From Gloeothece verrucosa PCC 7822 (GTDB lineage Bacteria; Cyanobacteriota; Cyanobacteriia; Cyanobacteriales; Microcystaceae): a stretch of 64,000 nt of DNA. Position 1 is the first letter of the stretch, and every line of letters begins with the position of its first letter. This document shows, in pieces, positions 9,006-18,424 of this stretch. The translations under genes were made by a program, and so were the position numbers. The notes under the pieces were generated by a model. It was not told the DNA's origin and did not search any database. It worked only from the letters and a program-made list of their open reading frames with translations. Location: positions 186,001 to 250,000 of the forward strand of contig NC_014501.1 of the NCBI RefSeq assembly GCF_000147335.1. The letters run 5' to 3'.

Positions 9006-10657
9006 ACCTTATTCGCGCTTTCTTCAATATTTGCCCAAACAGAACTATCAAACCACAGTTCTTGCTGAGGCGGCGGAATGGGAATGCCGGCCTGATCAAA
9101 GGTGGTTTTCAAGCGGCGGCGAAATTCTCGCGATACCTCCCACTGTTTGAGGGGTTGGGTTTTAATCCACACGCGAATAATGACACCGCGATCATCAAAA
9201 TTATCCACGCCTAACACTTCAGGCGGTTCTAAAATATACTTCTTCCATGAGGGTTCCTGATTCATCTGTTGAGCGGTTTTACTAATCAAATCTAAAGCTT
9301 TATTCAGGTCAGCTTTATAGGCCACAGGAATAGCCAAATCCGCACGGGACCATTGACTAGACAGGTTAGCTACTGCTTTAATTTCACTGTTGGGAATGGT
9401 AATTAAGCGTCCTTCAGAATCTCGTAACTGAGTAATGCGGAGGTTGATGTTTTCTACTAAGCCGCTAAAATTTCCTACGGCGATCACATCGCCAACGGCA
9501 TACTGGTCTTCAAAAATAATTAAAAAGCCATTGAGAGCATCTTTAATTAAGTTTTGGGAGGCAAAAGAGACAGCTAATCCGATAATTCCTGCTCCGGCTA
9601 AAACGGGGCCTATATCTAATCCTACTGCTGAAAGGGTTATTAATATTCCTATGCCGATGCAGATAATTGTAATAACGCTTTTAGTAATACTAGAAATTGT
9701 CTTTACTCGCAATTCTAAGCGGCGGTTTTCTGGATAGATGAGAGAGTGATTAGTAATGACCTTGGTAAAACGCGCAATCAAAGCATAACTTAAGCGGATA
9801 GCTAAATAGGTTATTAAAGCAATGATGGTCACTCTAATGGGAATTTTTAAACCGGCAATGAGTAATCCTTGTGTGGCTCGAGTCTGGGGAAATAAGCCCA
9901 AAATCAATAAAATCCCTCCGCTCCAAATTGCGCCGCTCGTTAGTTGTACTAAACGATACTGAACTTCTTTTATATGCCATTTTTGCCGCCGGTCTAGTTC
10001 AGTTTTTACCGCCCCAGACTGTAAGGATTTAGAAGGTTCAACCTTGGCAAGAGAGCGTTTTAATTTTTGTTTCCAACGAGCAAGCATGAAACTAGAAATT
10101 ATCATGGCTGCACCTATCCCCAAGGCAATTATCGCTTGACGATATATAAAGGAAGCCTGTTGCTCGAGTTTCGCTCGTTCTAATCCTTGTTTTAATTGTT
10201 CGACAATTTGGTCTGCTCTTTTGGCAATATCAACTTTTTCTAAATTGGCATCTAAATTGGTAACAGTCATCAAGCGAAACTCTTTGTAACCAATAGAAGC
10301 GTAAATATCTCTTAAGTTTCCGACTTGTTCTTGATTAATTTTTAATTGAGCTTTTTCGTCATGGGCATAGGTTTGATTTAGGTCTTGTAAGCGCTGTTCA
10401 ATTTCTTCGACTCTGGAAGATAAGTCTGCTTTTTCTCCGGCGATTTTAAATAGACAGCGCCCTTGTAATTCCACACATTGAGAGATAATTGTTTTTTCGG
10501 CATCGGGTTTTTGATTGTTGGGTGTGGGTTTAGTGATATTATTCAAGGGAATGGGAATCTGCGAAAATACTGGAGCGACTAAGAAGAAGCCAGTTACTAA
10601 TATCACCCCTGCGATTATTACAGAGGCAAACTGAATCTTCAATCTTTTTAAATTCAC
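9002..10657 (-). CDS. MscS-family mechanosensitive ion channel
   Basis: A 551-residue inner-membrane channel of the small-conductance mechanosensitive family. It has an N-terminal signal/anchor, an extracytoplasmic helical region (about 40-170), several membrane helices, and the MscS core: the pore helix VGLDIGPVLAGAGIIGLAVSFASQNLIKDALNGFLIIFEDQYAVGD (about 343-390) with the beta domain after it. The start is GTG at 10657, supported by AGAGGAG six to seven bases upstream. The protein is larger than E. coli MscS because of the N-terminal extension. A role in osmotic relief or in ion homeostasis is inferred from the family. Confidence 0.93.
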   Translation of the reverse strand: MNLKRLKIQFASVIIAGVILVTGFFLVAPVFSQIPIPLNNITKPTPNNQKPDAEKTIISQCVELQGRCLFKIAGEKADLSSRVEEIEQRLQDLNQTYAHDEKAQLKINQEQVGNLRDIYASIGYKEFRLMTVTNLDANLEKVDIAKRADQIVEQLKQGLERAKLEQQASFIYRQAIIALGIGAAMIISSFMLARWKQKLKRSLAKVEPSKSLQSGAVKTELDRRQKWHIKEVQYRLVQLTSGAIWSGGILLILGLFPQTRATQGLLIAGLKIPIRVTIIALITYLAIRLSYALIARFTKVITNHSLIYPENRRLELRVKTISSITKSVITIICIGIGILITLSAVGLDIGPVLAGAGIIGLAVSFASQNLIKDALNGFLIIFEDQYAVGDVIAVGNFSGLVENINLRITQLRDSEGRLITIPNSEIKAVANLSSQWSRADLAIPVAYKADLNKALDLISKTAQQMNQEPSWKKYILEPPEVLGVDNFDDRGVIIRVWIKTQPLKQWEVSREFRRRLKTTFDQAGIPIPPPQQELWFDSSVWANIEESANKV

Positions 10658-10790
10658 GATTTACTCCTCTTTGACTTGTTTTGAATTCAAAATGTTTTCA
10701 TTCAAAATTCAAAATGAATCTAATCAAGTGTAAAAAATTCAAAACTCTTTTACTTCTGTCAGGGGGAGTATTTTTTCTTATTCCTAAAGT

Positions 10791-10858
10791 AAGTACCTGG
10801 ACACTCATTAAAGTTAACTGTTTGGCAAGGGAACAGGGAACACCGTATCTGGGAGGGT
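10791..10858 (+). repeat. Dispersed repeat (AAGTACCTGGACA / GGGAACAGGGAACA family)
   Basis: AAGTACCTGGACA (10791-10803) leads into ATTAAAGTTAACTGT (10807-10821), then AAGGGAACAGGGAACACCG. The first part matches the end of the MITE-like element at 30210 and the sequence at 56478; the second part closely matches 35895-35932. It lies in the spacer between the MscS and MBL genes, which otherwise shows nothing recognisable. Confidence 0.75.
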
Positions 10859-10949
10859 AGACAATCACGGGGATTATAGTTGAGTAGCATATCAGTTTCT
10901 TATTAGCAACTCGTTAGCGGCACAGGGACAAAAATCTTTTAACTTTCTA

Positions 10950-11723
10950 TTATAGCTCAAAAATTTGCCCTCTTTTAACAAACCCACAAAAACCATCTGT
11001 TTCAGCAGCCGGTAATTGCCCGGGTTGATAGCCATAAAGCCACATTTTTTGTTTGATATCTTTTGGTAAAGTCACTAATTCTTCATAATGAGCATGGACA
11101 GGAGTGGGAAATTTTGAGGTTTCACAATCCTGAAAAATTAGGTCGGCTTCTTGATAATAAGGCTTTAGAATATCTAAACAAAATTGAGTATCTGAGGTAA
11201 TAAAAATCCGAGTTTGATTGACTTCAAAAAATAAGCCGTAAGTTGGCATCAGACAATAGTTGCTATTAACATGAAGAACTTTAACTAAATTAAATTGAAG
11301 ATTTTCCCAAATAAAATAGCCGTTGGGTTTAATGGGATAGATTTCAAAAAAACTGTTCAGGGTTTTAAGGTCTCCTTCCACAAAGCGCATTCCTCCGGCT
11401 AAGGTTCTATCCCAAATTTCACTAGCGATATCTTTACTCAAATAAAGATTTGGTTTTTGACATCTGGGGTCAAACTTACTCGCTAAACCAATATATTCCA
11501 ATCCGCCCACATGATCGGAATGTAAATGGCTAATATATATATCTGTTATATTGGCATAGGACAAGCCTACTTCATGAAGAGAGAATCGAATATCTGAGCC
11601 GCAATCAATCAGCAGTTTTTTATCTTCTTCTGTGATCAAAAGCATATTAGATTGAAAATTATTACTTCCCACAGTAAAAGCTGAACCGGACCCTAAAAAA
11701 AGTAGCTTCATCGAATTTGACAT
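10950..11723 (-). CDS. Metallo-beta-lactamase-fold hydrolase
   Basis: 257 residues with the metal-binding motif SHLHSDHVGG (about 63-72), an ITSDTQF block and a later D/H pair (ADLIFQDCET, HAHYEEL), typical of the RNase Z/phosphodiesterase branch of the MBL superfamily. The substrate cannot be read from sequence. The start ATG (11723) lies 2 nt past the stop of the cyclase gene, so translation is likely coupled; a phosphodiesterase acting on a cyclic nucleotide is an attractive but untested idea. A second in-frame ATG (MKLLFLG) sits four codons later and is an alternative start. Confidence 0.85.
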   Translation of the reverse strand: MSNSMKLLFLGSGSAFTVGSNNFQSNMLLITEEDKKLLIDCGSDIRFSLHEVGLSYANITDIYISHLHSDHVGGLEYIGLASKFDPRCQKPNLYLSKDIASEIWDRTLAGGMRFVEGDLKTLNSFFEIYPIKPNGYFIWENLQFNLVKVLHVNSNYCLMPTYGLFFEVNQTRIFITSDTQFCLDILKPYYQEADLIFQDCETSKFPTPVHAHYEELVTLPKDIKQKMWLYGYQPGQLPAAETDGFCGFVKRGQIFEL

Positions 11724-11725
11724 AA

Positions 11726-13996
11726 TTAATGAGTTATTGCTGAGGTTGATGTAGTCAAAATTGACTGATATATAGATTCTAACTTGGCGGCGATGGCTGG
11801 GGGTTTTGCCGTAAACTGAATATAGAAGCTTCCTGGCTCTGCGGCTTGGTCTAAAACTTTAGCATAAACATCTTCTCTTAATTCAGAAAATTGCTGCTCA
11901 AACAGTAAATTTAGTTTAATATTTGTCAGTCCCTCGGGAATTTCTTGAGAATTATTATCAATTTTGATTAAAGCTCTCTTAGCCGATAAAAAAACAATTT
12001 TTCCGTTAATCAAAAAATCTCCAACGTGTTTTCCTGAGAGAATTTGGTATTGAATGGGGATCTTTTCGGGAAGAGGACAAAAGATGTCTTCTTCCTTGGG
12101 TAAGATTAAATTGAATTCTCCGGCAATACCAATAACACCGTAAATGGTAATAGCTTCTTTAACCCCTTTGGGTCGTACTTCTTTTTCAGATTCAATGATG
12201 AGTATTTCCTGTCCAGCCGCGTCTAAGGCCTGCTGAGAAATCAAAATTTGTCCGCCGGTGGTATAGGATTCAATGCGATAGGTAAGGTTAACTTGAGAAC
12301 CGATGACACCGTATTTAGTGCGCTTTTCTGAGCCAATATTGCCGACAACCACCTCGCCGGTGTGAATACCAATACCCATTTCTAAGGGAGGAAGTTCCCA
12401 GGCCTTCATCTGTTCGTTAACGGTTTTCATGGCTAACTGCATATCAATGGCACAGGCGATCGCTCGTCTAGCATCATCTCCCTTAACGGTGGGTGCGCCA
12501 AACAACACTAAAATTCCATCGCCCATAAATTCATCGATCGTACCCTGATATTTAGTAATCACATCAGCCATGTGTCCCAAATAAAGATTAATGATTTTAA
12601 TCACTTCTTCAGGACTAATGCGTTCGGAAGTAGCGGTAAAACCTCTTAAATCTGAGGTCAAAATCGTCAGTGTTCTTCTTTCTCCTCCGAGTTTTGAGGC
12701 TTCAGGATGTTCGAGAAGCATCGCCACCACTTCATCAGTCAGGTAACGTCCAAAGGTTTTGCGAACTTCTAAGGCGGTGCGTGCGATATATGCGGTAATG
12801 GCGACGGCTGAGCCGCTTAAACTTAGCATAGGAGGAATCAGGGGTATCCACCACCCTTGTACAAAGGCGGCGAAACTACCACAGAATAAAATCCCACCGG
12901 CAAGGGTAAAACTGCCCCATTTTTGCCAGGAAAAGCTTTTGATCCCATCTGTGTAGCGCAGTTGCCAACATAATACAGAACCGACCCCAGACCAAAATAA
13001 AATCCACAGCCATTCTACAGGTTCGGGCCAAGTTTTAATCAGAGGACGACCGTCTAAAGCCGCACTAATAATCTCGCTGGTAAGATTAGCGTGAATTTCG
13101 ACTCCTGAAACCGGTTTAGGCAGTTTAAATACTCCATTACTATAAGGGGTAAAGAAAAGGTCTTTAAAACTTTCTCCCACCTTACCGACGAGAATGACGC
13201 GATCACGTCCCCAGTCAGGAGGGACTCGATCTTCGAGAATATCTGTCATAGAGACGGTTTCAAAATGCCGATCACCGCCTCGATAATTAATTAAAATTTG
13301 ATAGCCGCCGGCATCGGTGCGGACATAACCCCCATCATTAGCTTCTAAGGGTCTAAAAACCGTTTTCCCTAATTTCCAGATATCAGGGTCTTTAATCACG
13401 GTTAAAGAAACGTCTTTTTCCTTTTCCAGATATAAGTAGGCTAAACGAAAACTAAAACTGTAGATCGTTTCATTATTGGCCGATAGCTGAACCAAACCGC
13501 GACGGACGGTATTATCTGGGTCAAAAATGAGGTCATTGGCACCGACTTGGTCTTTGGCTTTCAGGATGGGGGGAGGGGCTACTGTTTCGCGTCCCATTTG
13601 ACCGACGATTTTTTGAATGCCAATGAGATGAGGGGTAGTTTCAAATACTTTAGCTAAGGCTTCATATCCTGGAGGCACACTCAAATCTCGATAAATATCT
13701 AATCCTATGGCCCTAGGTTTGTGGGTTTTTAGCTTTTCTAACAGATAAGCCAAACTACTATCGGTCATGATTGACTCATTACGGTCATGAAGATCGTTTT
13801 CATCAATTCCGACGATGACGACTCGTTGGTCTTGGGGTTGTTGAGGTCGCAAACGCATAAATAAATCGTAAGCTTCCCATTCCCAAGATTGTAACAGTCC
13901 TGCCGCGCGAATAATGATCACTAATAAAGTTACGCTTGGGGTAGCCACCAATACCCCCCGGTTTTGCCAAAGAAACTGTTTTAACCGATTCCACAT
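11726..13996 (-). CDS. CHASE2-domain class III nucleotidyl cyclase
   Basis: 756 residues: an N-terminal membrane helix (about 13-33), an extracytoplasmic CHASE2 sensor domain (about 35-320), two or three membrane helices (about 330-405), then a class III cyclase catalytic domain (about 435-620) and a PilZ-like or unassigned C-terminal region. Catalytic features are the metal-binding aspartates in LTSDLRGF and FMGDGI, and the VNLTYRIES helix. The position usually occupied by the adenine-selecting lysine is glutamate (TIDEFMGDG), as in the Synechocystis guanylate cyclase Cya2, so cAMP versus cGMP is open. The downstream MBL gene is 2 nt away and the DUF928 gene 37 nt upstream. Confidence 0.92.
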   Translation of the reverse strand: MWNRLKQFLWQNRGVLVATPSVTLLVIIIRAAGLLQSWEWEAYDLFMRLRPQQPQDQRVVIVGIDENDLHDRNESIMTDSSLAYLLEKLKTHKPRAIGLDIYRDLSVPPGYEALAKVFETTPHLIGIQKIVGQMGRETVAPPPILKAKDQVGANDLIFDPDNTVRRGLVQLSANNETIYSFSFRLAYLYLEKEKDVSLTVIKDPDIWKLGKTVFRPLEANDGGYVRTDAGGYQILINYRGGDRHFETVSMTDILEDRVPPDWGRDRVILVGKVGESFKDLFFTPYSNGVFKLPKPVSGVEIHANLTSEIISAALDGRPLIKTWPEPVEWLWILFWSGVGSVLCWQLRYTDGIKSFSWQKWGSFTLAGGILFCGSFAAFVQGWWIPLIPPMLSLSGSAVAITAYIARTALEVRKTFGRYLTDEVVAMLLEHPEASKLGGERRTLTILTSDLRGFTATSERISPEEVIKIINLYLGHMADVITKYQGTIDEFMGDGILVLFGAPTVKGDDARRAIACAIDMQLAMKTVNEQMKAWELPPLEMGIGIHTGEVVVGNIGSEKRTKYGVIGSQVNLTYRIESYTTGGQILISQQALDAAGQEILIIESEKEVRPKGVKEAITIYGVIGIAGEFNLILPKEEDIFCPLPEKIPIQYQILSGKHVGDFLINGKIVFLSAKRALIKIDNNSQEIPEGLTNIKLNLLFEQQFSELREDVYAKVLDQAAEPGSFYIQFTAKPPAIAAKLESIYQSILTTSTSAITH

Positions 13997-14033
13997 AGAA
14001 TTGAATTGCTACCGAGAAAATTAAACTTCAATT

Positions 14034-14783
14034 TTAAGGTTGGGCCTGACAGCAGGGAATAAAAGGCTGATTGGCTAGGTCTTCTAATCCGACAGATTGT
14101 AAAAGCTGTTGCCATTCTGTTGTTTTTTCGGCATGAATTTTAGCCATGACATCTAGCGTATCAAACCAAATACTTTTTTGAGCCAATAATTCTGCTTTTT
14201 CTAGGTCTGGTAGCTGTTTTAATTGATTTTGTAAGTTATTATCCTCAGCAATATATTGTATTTTCCCTTCTACAAACTTATCTCGATTGCGGTATTGGGG
14301 ATCGCAAACCACCATAAAAGACCAAGAATAAGTTTGATCGGGTTGAAGATTGGCTTTTTGAGGAACTGTTAATTTTATAATTCCCGGTTGATTGGGGAGA
14401 GCAAAGTTAGTATAGTAAACTTCATTCCCTTGCTGATCAGTCATGACAAATTCGCCGCTTTTGGCTTGGGTTTTGGGAACATACCAATAAAAAGTTGGTG
14501 TAGGGGTTGCCGTTTTCCCTATATTTTCTCGGTTAGGCATCAAGGCAACTAGGGGAATATCTCCTTCTTTAGCACTGATACAGGCAATATCATCGCTACG
14601 TGTTCCTCCCCCTGCGGTGGTTTTGGGAGCTTTTCTATCTCCTGTGGGAGGAAAGTTAAGACTAATTTGTCTGTCATTAGAAGGTCTAGAAAGGTTGTTG
14701 GGTAAGCTAGAAAATCCCATCAAGCTAGGAGAGAGGGTGATAGCAATTAATCCTAAAGATATTAAATACTTGTCTTGGTTCAT
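14034..14783 (-). CDS. DUF928 secreted protein
   Basis: 249 residues with a signal peptide (about 1-26, ending near SPSLMGFSS), followed by the DUF928 pattern: PTTGDRKAPKTTAGGGTR-like segment, a single conserved Cys, LVALMPNRENIGKTATPTPTFYWYVP, and EFVMTDQQGNEVYYTNF. DUF928 is a cyanobacterial extracytoplasmic family with no known activity, and it is often encoded next to CHASE2 proteins. Here it is the first gene of the minus-strand run with the CHASE2 cyclase, 37 nt apart, so a periplasmic partner or ligand of the CHASE2 sensor is a reasonable inference. Confidence 0.88.
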   Translation of the reverse strand: MNQDKYLISLGLIAITLSPSLMGFSSLPNNLSRPSNDRQISLNFPPTGDRKAPKTTAGGGTRSDDIACISAKEGDIPLVALMPNRENIGKTATPTPTFYWYVPKTQAKSGEFVMTDQQGNEVYYTNFALPNQPGIIKLTVPQKANLQPDQTYSWSFMVVCDPQYRNRDKFVEGKIQYIAEDNNLQNQLKQLPDLEKAELLAQKSIWFDTLDVMAKIHAEKTTEWQQLLQSVGLEDLANQPFIPCCQAQP

Positions 14784-15111
14784 GGCCGTTTGCTCCTGAC
14801 TTGTCTATTGGTTGATTTGGTCTAGCTTGATTTTTTTTTATACTAATAACTTTACAATACTAAAAAAACTCGCCGAGAAAAAAGAATACTTCCTGTTCTC
14901 AAGTTGGGGTATTCTTTCTGGGGTTTTTATATACACATATTAGTAATTTTGTCAACAAGAAAAATTGTGGATTGGGTTATCTAACGTTGGTCATCAGAAA
15001 ATGCCCCTCTTTGGCAACTTCTCGTTCAAGAAACCGCGCCCAATTTAGAAGCGGCTGTCTAGGGCCACAAAAGAAGGAGGAGAGGCAACAAAAAAAGGCA
15101 ATTGAGTTAAT
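14784..15111. other. Intergenic region, no gene seen
   Basis: Spacer upstream of the DUF928-cyclase-MBL unit and downstream of DUF427. The part nearest the DUF928 start is very AT-rich and probably holds its promoter. No ORF or RNA gene was recognised. Confidence 0.5.
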
Positions 15112-15396
15112 TTAGGCTTGTACTTTTACCCCTTTCCAGAAAGCTACGTAATTTTTAATATGATTAGCTTTTTCTTTTGTTTCGGGGTAATACCAAGCGG
15201 CATCTTTATTTTCTTGTCCATCGACTACGATAGTGTAGTAACTGGCTAAGCCTTTCCAAGGACAAGTGGTATGAGTATCACTGTTCTTAAAATAGGCTTT
15301 ATTAATGGAATCGTGAGGAAAGTAATAGTTACCTTCTACCACTTCACAATTATCGCTTTCTGCTAAAACTGCACCATTCCAAATTGCTTTTGGCAT
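15112..15396 (-). CDS. DUF427 domain protein
   Basis: A 94-residue protein that is almost entirely a DUF427 domain: MPKAIWNGAVLAES near the start, YFPHDSI, the conserved TTCPWKGLASYYTI block (about 42-55) and AAWYYPETKEKA. The family is small, soluble and of unknown function; the conserved Cys-Pro-Trp-Lys and His/Tyr residues are all present. ATG start at 15396, single gene. The family is widespread in cyanobacteria and actinobacteria, with no hint of transfer here. Confidence 0.93.
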   Translation of the reverse strand: MPKAIWNGAVLAESDNCEVVEGNYYFPHDSINKAYFKNSDTHTTCPWKGLASYYTIVVDGQENKDAAWYYPETKEKANHIKNYVAFWKGVKVQA

Positions 15397-15741
15397 TGCT
15401 CAATGACCTTATAACACTCTAATAACTTATTATGCACCGACGGGGAACCCAAAGCATAAGACCGATGCTATGGCCTGATCTGATCGATCCCAGCAGCAGG
15501 AGGCGAAAATTATTGAGAATGGGGCCCTGTTAAATTATCCTTAACAGGTACAACAAAATTTTTAGCTCAAAAATATACTGGCCTTTGCCTTTAGCGAAAT
15601 AACGGTTCAATGATTTGGCGTTAAACTTTATGAGCGACTGATTTGAGTAGGAAAAAGGCTCAGGATAAATTTTAGCCTGAAATACTCAATAAACAAGCTT
15701 TCTTTACTTAGTGTTTGGCTTGAAAATTTAGAGGTAAAGCA
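15397..15741. other. Divergent intergenic region
   Basis: It should hold promoters for the DUF427 gene (leftward) and the thioredoxin-TPR gene (rightward). I saw no riboswitch-like or repeat structure that I could support. Confidence 0.5.
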
Positions 15742-16560
15742 ATGGGATATTCAGTAGAGGTAGAGAGCGATACTTACAATAGCGAAGTGGTTCAAGCTTC
15801 CTATAGTAAAACAGTAATCGTTGATTTTTATGCCACTTGGTGCGGCCCTTGTAAACTCCTGAAACCGATTTTAGAAAAGTTGGTTCTAGAGTATGATTTT
15901 ATTTTAGCTAAAGTCGATATCGACAAAAATCAAGATTTAGCTACCCGATATGGTATAGAAGGAGTCCCTGATGTCAGGGTGGTAGTAGAAGGTCAGATGT
16001 ATCCGGGTTTTGTGGGGGTTATGTCAGAACCTCAAATTCGGGCTTTGTTAACCCAGTTAAACCTTAAATCTGACTTAGAAATAGGCTTAGAAGCTGTTCG
16101 AGATGCTATCGCCGTTCAAAACCCTCAACAGGCTAAACAAATTTTAGATCAATTATTTGCTAAGTATCCCCATAATCCTCAAATTGCCCTTGAAGCGGCT
16201 CGTTTTTTAATCCGCTTTAATCGTCTTGATGATGCTGAAAAAATTGTCAAAACTATTGGAGCAGATCAACGAGAATTTTACCCAAAAGCTCAGGCTTTTC
16301 AAACTTTAATAGAACTCCAGCGAGGGGTTAATGATCTAGGAGACAGCGAATTAGATCGCTTATTTGGTCAAGCCGCTCGTTTAACACTAGCTGAAGACTA
16401 CGAGAACGCATTACCTTTATTTCTACAAGTGGTTCAAAGTAGTCGAAAATATCGGGACGATGGCGCAAGGAAAGCGATGATCGCTATTTTTAATTTGTTA
16501 GGATTAAGTCATCCTTTAACTAAGCAGTATCAGCAAGAATTGATGTTAGCTTTGTATTAG
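15742..16560 (+). CDS. Thioredoxin-TPR protein (YbbN/CnoX-like)
   Basis: 272 residues: an N-terminal thioredoxin fold (about 8-108) with the intact redox motif WCGPC (about 32-36) and a cis-proline at GVPDV, then a helical TPR-like region (about 110-272). This is the architecture of YbbN/CnoX, a chaperedoxin that protects and hands over clients to GroEL. E. coli CnoX lacks the full CxxC, whereas here both cysteines are present, so redox activity is expected. The ATG is preceded by GAGG at 7-nt spacing, which fixes the start. It stands alone. Confidence 0.88.
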   Translation: MGYSVEVESDTYNSEVVQASYSKTVIVDFYATWCGPCKLLKPILEKLVLEYDFILAKVDIDKNQDLATRYGIEGVPDVRVVVEGQMYPGFVGVMSEPQIRALLTQLNLKSDLEIGLEAVRDAIAVQNPQQAKQILDQLFAKYPHNPQIALEAARFLIRFNRLDDAEKIVKTIGADQREFYPKAQAFQTLIELQRGVNDLGDSELDRLFGQAARLTLAEDYENALPLFLQVVQSSRKYRDDGARKAMIAIFNLLGLSHPLTKQYQQELMLALY

Positions 16561-16858
16561 TCCATTGGTAGGGGACGATTGAGACGGTTATATCTGTAGG
16601 AGAAGATAAGTTATCTACCAAACCCGTCCCTGCTGTTCCCTGTTAACCCATCTTCCACACTTCAAGTTGTAACACAATCAGCACACATTCTAAGAGCGAT
16701 CTGCTCCGCCGTACCCCTTGCCGGTGCGGGTTCCTTCAAAAGGGGATAGTGATCGCCTTAATTATTGAATAAAAATACTGATTAACTCCTCAAAAAACTC
16801 TTTTTTTTGATTTTTTTCAAATCCACATTCGAGAATAATTTAAGAATAAGAAAAAACG
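16561..16858. other. Intergenic region, no gene seen
   Basis: Contains a single TGTTCCCTGTT motif (about 16630), related to the dispersed GGGAACAGGGAACA repeat, and a GC-richer patch near 16690-16760 flanked by GCGATC and GATCGC. The last 60 bases before the radical SAM gene are AT-rich. No ORF was recognised. Confidence 0.5.
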
Positions 16859-18424
16859 ATGCGTACTTTACTCATTTATCCTGTTTTCCCCCCTACTTTT
16901 TGGTCTTATGAAAAAAGTTTGCAATTAGTCAATCGAAAGGTTTTATTACCTCCTCTCGGTTTAATTACTGTAGCGGCTATCTTACCGCAAGAATGGGAAT
17001 TTAAATTATGTGATCGCAATATCCGAGAGGTAACTGAAGCGGAATGGGATTGGGCCCAATTAGTCATTTTTTCAGCAATGATTGTTCAAAAACAAGATTT
17101 ACTCGAACAAATTGCAGAAGCCAAACGAAGAGGTAAATTAGTGGCAGTTGGGGGGGCTTATCCTACATCAGTGCCTCTTGATATGCAACAAGCCGGAGTA
17201 AATTTTTTAGTCTTAGATGAAGGAGAAAATACCCTACCTCAATTCGTAGAAGCATTAAAACGAGGAGAAACCGAAGGCATTTTTCGCAGTTCGGAAAAAC
17301 CCGATGTTAGTCTCACGCCTATTCCCCGTTATGATTTATTAGAATTAGATGCTTACGATTCGATGTCAATTCAGTTTTCTCGAGGTTGTCCTTTTCAATG
17401 TGAATTTTGTGACATCATCGTTCTTTATGGCCGCAAACCTCGAACGAAAGCTCCTCATCAATTATTAAAAGAACTCGATTATCTCTACGAATTGGGATGG
17501 CGGCGAGGTGTTTTTATGGTGGATGATAATTTTATCGGCAATAAGCGCAATGTGAAAAAATTACTCCATGAGTTAAAAGTTTGGCAAACTGAACATCAGT
17601 TTCCCTTCCGTTTCAATACAGAAGCTTCTGTAGATTTAGCACAAGATGATGAATTAATGAATTTAATGGTAGAGTGCAACTTTGATGCGGTATTTTTAGG
17701 GATTGAAACCCCCGATGAAGACAGTCTAATATTGACTAAAAAATACCAAAATGTCCGCGATCCTCTCTTAGAAACAGTCGATAAAATGATCCGTATTGGA
17801 TTAAGGCCAATGGCAGGGTTTATTATTGGTTTTGATGGAGAAAAAAAAGGAGCCGCTACAAGAATTATTGATTTTGTTGAACAAGGAGCCATTCCTACTG
17901 CTATGTTTGGAATGCTACAAGCACTACCGAATACAGCCTTGTGGGAGCGTTTAGAAAAAGAAAATCGATTACTGGTTAATAATAAACAAGATATTAATCA
18001 AAGTACCTTAATGAATTTTATTCCTACTCGTCCGATTGAAGAAATTGCTTCGGAATATATAGAAGCTTTTTGGGAATTATATGATGAAGAAAATTTTTTA
18101 GAACGGACTTATCGGTGTTTTCTGAAACTCGGCGCACCCCGAGCGAAAGTTCCTTTTAAATGGCCTCACTGGATTGATGTTAGAGCCTTATTAATCGTGG
18201 TGTGGCGGCAAGGCGTTAAACGCAAAACTCGTGCTAAATTTTGGCTTTATTTCTGGAATATTCTCAGATATAATCCCTCGGTATGGGAGCATTATTTAAC
18301 CGTTTGTGCCCATAATGAACATTTCCTGGAATATCGCCAAGTTGTGCGCGAAGAAATTGAAAAGCAATTAGAAGAGTTTTTGCGGCAAAAAGCCCAATTA
18401 CTAACTCAAGCACTAACAATTTAA
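16859..18424 (+). CDS. B12-binding-domain radical SAM protein with C-terminal DUF4070
   Basis: 521 residues. The N-terminal part (about 1-140) is a cobalamin-binding-like Rossmann domain; the radical SAM core follows, with the iron-sulfur motif CPFQCEFC (about 179-186, CxxxCxxC), and a DUF4070 C-terminal domain (about 370-510). Such enzymes generate a 5'-deoxyadenosyl radical; the substrate of this cyanobacterial group is not known to me. The N-terminal domain lacks an obvious DxHxxG motif, so true cobalamin use is uncertain. ATG start. It ends in a 4-nt convergent overlap with recF. Confidence 0.9.
   Translation: MRTLLIYPVFPPTFWSYEKSLQLVNRKVLLPPLGLITVAAILPQEWEFKLCDRNIREVTEAEWDWAQLVIFSAMIVQKQDLLEQIAEAKRRGKLVAVGGAYPTSVPLDMQQAGVNFLVLDEGENTLPQFVEALKRGETEGIFRSSEKPDVSLTPIPRYDLLELDAYDSMSIQFSRGCPFQCEFCDIIVLYGRKPRTKAPHQLLKELDYLYELGWRRGVFMVDDNFIGNKRNVKKLLHELKVWQTEHQFPFRFNTEASVDLAQDDELMNLMVECNFDAVFLGIETPDEDSLILTKKYQNVRDPLLETVDKMIRIGLRPMAGFIIGFDGEKKGAATRIIDFVEQGAIPTAMFGMLQALPNTALWERLEKENRLLVNNKQDINQSTLMNFIPTRPIEEIASEYIEAFWELYDEENFLERTYRCFLKLGAPRAKVPFKWPHWIDVRALLIVVWRQGVKRKTRAKFWLYFWNILRYNPSVWEHYLTVCAHNEHFLEYRQVVREEIEKQLEEFLRQKAQLLTQALTI

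Noticed and set aside
16690-16760. Possible riboswitch upstream of the radical SAM gene
   Set aside because: There is a GC-richer patch but no conserved core or expression platform of any riboswitch class I know.
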